Assembly (NCBI RefSeq): GCF_946220915.1
Contig: NZ_CAMIHH010000071.1
Span: forward strand, 1 to 16,672
Reading direction: 5' to 3'
Length of the DNA stretch: 16,672 nt
Source: an uncultured Flavobacterium sp.
GTDB lineage: Bacteria > Bacteroidota > Bacteroidia > Flavobacteriales > Flavobacteriaceae
The notes under the pieces were generated by a model, which was not told the origin of the DNA, ran no database searches, and worked only from the letters and a program-made list of their open reading frames with translations. How positions within the stretch are numbered: position 1 is the first letter of the stretch; every line of letters begins with the position of its first letter. Shown here one piece after another: positions 15,655 to 16,672 of the stretch. The position numbers and the translations under genes were made by a program.

Positions 15655-15930
15655 ATGAGCACGAGGGAAAAAGTTTTAGAGGAAGTACTGGTTGAGGAAC
15701 TGACATCCTTGAATAATGAAATAGTTTTGTATAATGATGATGTGAACACTTTTGACCACGTTATAAATACACTTATGAAAGTGTGCAGGCATACAGCAGA
15801 ACAGGCAGAGCAATGTTCACTTATTGTACATTATAACGGCAAATGCACGGTTAAAACCGGTGAATATAATGACCTGAAGCCGCAATGCACGCAACTGCTC
15901 GATGCCGGCCTTAGCGCAGAAATCGTTTAG
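15655..15930 (+). CDS. clpS: ATP-dependent Clp protease adaptor ClpS
   Basis: 91 residues, cytosolic. ClpS binds proteins with N-degron residues and delivers them to the ClpA/ClpC-ClpP protease. The recognition pocket is intact: YNDDVNTF gives Asn27, Asp28 and Asp29, and IVHYNGK gives His59, matching the spacing of Asn34/Asp35/Asp36/His66 in E. coli ClpS. The helix EQAEQCSLIVH and the closing LLDAGLSAEIV are also typical. The N-terminal extension is short and charged, as in other Bacteroidota members. It starts 20 bases after the prmA stop without a promoter box between, so it is co-transcribed, and is followed by a strong terminator. Co-localisation of these two genes is common in Bacteroidota. 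Confidence 0.96.
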   Translation: MSTREKVLEEVLVEELTSLNNEIVLYNDDVNTFDHVINTLMKVCRHTAEQAEQCSLIVHYNGKCTVKTGEYNDLKPQCTQLLDAGLSAEIV

Positions 15931-15948
15931 TTCGCCTACCCCACACAT

Positions 15949-15978
15949 AATAAAGGATGCCATTTGGCATCCTTTATT
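15949..15978. terminator. Terminator between clpS and the convergent lipoprotein gene
   Basis: A perfect 13-bp stem (15949-15961 with 15966-15978) with an ATTT loop, core AAAGGATGCC/GGCATCCTTT. On the plus strand it is followed by TTTGTTTTATTTG, so it is a good terminator for prmA-clpS. It lies 24 bases from the stop of the minus-strand lipoprotein gene, where the T-tract is weaker, and may serve both. Confidence 0.88.
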
Positions 15979-16001
15979 TGTTTTATTTGAATGCTGGCCA
16001 T

Positions 16002-16535
16002 TTACTTTTCGTAAACGTAGGTAATGCTGCCTTGTGTATAAACGGCGGCACCGGCATCGTTCCTGTCCGGATAGGCAGAGAAAATATTGTTGTCAGCCCA
16101 AATCAGCTCATCGCCCTGCTTGGTAAGCGTAAGTGTAACATCATCATTATTTTCATCTTCATAAGTGATGGCGATGAGGGCGGTTGTGCCACTGCCCTCA
16201 ACGATCTCCCACGTACCTGTGTAGGTTACATTGCTTGCGCACCCGTCGGTACCATCATCTTCATTGACCAGGATCGCCGTGGCGACGTAAGTAAAGGTGT
16301 TGTCGGACCTAAGGGTAATCTTGCCGTTGTCATAGCAATCCGATTCTTTTGTCTGGTCGATATTGGAATCGCCATCTTCGTCAAAATCGGTTGCCTCGGC
16401 TGTATTTACTTCCCTGAGGTGGTAAGTTCCCTCAATACGCGATTCGCTGTTACTGTCGTTGTCGTCATCACTACAGGCAGTAAATCCAAGCCCCGCCAAA
16501 ATGAGCGTACAGGCCATTAAATTGATCTTTTTCAT
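16002..16535 (-). CDS. Lipocalin-like surface lipoprotein
   Basis: 177 residues. The signal peptide ends in the lipobox FTAC with Cys21 as the lipidated residue. The next residues, SDDDND, resemble the acidic lipoprotein export signal that sends Bacteroidota lipoproteins to the outer face of the outer membrane (SDDDD- or SDDFE-like). The mature domain opens with IEGTYHLREV and has GKITLRSDNTFTY, YTGTWEIVEG and LTLTKQGDELIW, the repeated strand pattern of lipocalin-like proteins (Lipocalin_4 type), normally about 120-150 residues. Between the first strands an acidic loop, D50-F-D-E-D-G-D56 ending at D60, looks like a calcium-binding loop and is followed by the ESDCYDNGK motif; Cys68 and a later Cys (GCAS) may pair. 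Ligand unknown. It converges on clpS. Confidence 0.87.
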   Translation of the reverse strand: MKKINLMACTLILAGLGFTACSDDDNDSNSESRIEGTYHLREVNTAEATDFDEDGDSNIDQTKESDCYDNGKITLRSDNTFTYVATAILVNEDDGTDGCASNVTYTGTWEIVEGSGTTALIAITYEDENNDDVTLTLTKQGDELIWADNNIFSAYPDRNDAGAAVYTQGSITYVYEK

Positions 16536-16569
16536 GTTGCTAAATTTTAAAGTTATCGTTAGTTAAACG

Positions 16570-16577
16570 CAAAACTA
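16570..16577 (-). promoter_or_regulatory. Candidate -7 box (TAGTTTTG) for the lipoprotein gene
   Basis: The minus strand reads TAGTTTTG, an exact TAnnTTTG match 34 bases before the ATG at 16535. TTG at 16605-16603 is 25 bases upstream, slightly beyond the usual 17-23 spacing. Confidence 0.42.
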
Positions 16578-16672
16578 TTTCTTGGCATCCTTAATAAAAA
16601 TGCAAATAGTGTTAATTAGACTTTCTTTAACAGCGCCAGCAACATCAAAATGAAATATAACTTATTATCACT

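Noticed and set aside
15957..16520. Plus-strand frame of 187 codons opposite the lipoprotein gene
   Set aside because: It starts inside the terminator hairpin and mirrors the lipoprotein, which has a clear signal peptide, lipobox and promoter box.
16582..16592. TTGGCATCCTT repeated from the terminator near 15965
   Set aside because: An 11-base match without the other stem arm; it does not fold and is probably chance or a terminator remnant.
16650..16672. Possible start of a plus-strand gene (ATG AAA TAT AAC...) at the right edge
   Set aside because: Only seven codons are visible and there is no exact -7 box upstream; it may be a divergent gene but cannot be supported.

Overview
The window looks like chromosomal DNA of a Flavobacteriaceae member (phylum Bacteroidota). 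Supporting signs are a giant secreted protein with a C-terminal gliding/type IX secretion (T9SS) sorting domain, a membrane-anchored TPR protein with a cytosolic helix-turn-helix, a lipoprotein whose Cys is followed by an acidic surface-export signal, a prmA-clpS pair, and repeated TAnnTTTG boxes typical of Bacteroidota -7 promoter elements. Base composition looks balanced by eye, richer in G+C than the AT-rich model flavobacteria. I saw no tRNA, rRNA, CRISPR array, insertion sequence or phage gene.

Layout. 1-505 (minus): the N-terminal part of a secreted, helical TPR-like protein, cut by the window edge. 710-7510 (minus): a 2266-residue T9SS type B substrate built from a cleaved-adhesin-type domain, fibronectin III units alternating with Cys-bounded modules, a choice-of-anchor L domain, Ig-like units, three tandem 73-74 residue repeats and the sorting domain. 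7511-7688: its upstream region, with a sequence resembling a LacI-family operator and an array of ATGTCA repeats. 7689-9335 (minus): a TPR/transmembrane/coiled-coil/HTH regulator. 9496-10185 (minus): a SIMPL-domain periplasmic protein. 10246-10878 (minus): a rhomboid protease. 10987-11880 (plus): an LpxL/HtrB-type acyltransferase, overlapping tail to tail by 11 nt with a class V PLP enzyme (11870-13366, minus). 13478-14698 (minus): an outer-membrane porin of the phosphate-selective O/P type. 14801-15930 (plus): the prmA-clpS operon, ending in a strong terminator. 16002-16535 (minus): a lipocalin-like surface lipoprotein.

Most genes look like independent housekeeping or cell-envelope functions. 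The strongest shared theme is the cell surface: an adhesin-like giant, a porin, a surface lipoprotein, a lipid acyltransferase and periplasmic or membrane sensors. The part most likely to form a functional unit is the giant T9SS protein with the TPR-HTH regulator directly upstream on the same strand and a second TPR-like protein downstream. That link is inferred from position only.

Start codons were chosen with the promoter boxes. In three genes the longest open frame begins at the TTG that forms the end of the TAnnTTTG box, so those TTGs cannot be real starts and the next in-frame ATG was used.
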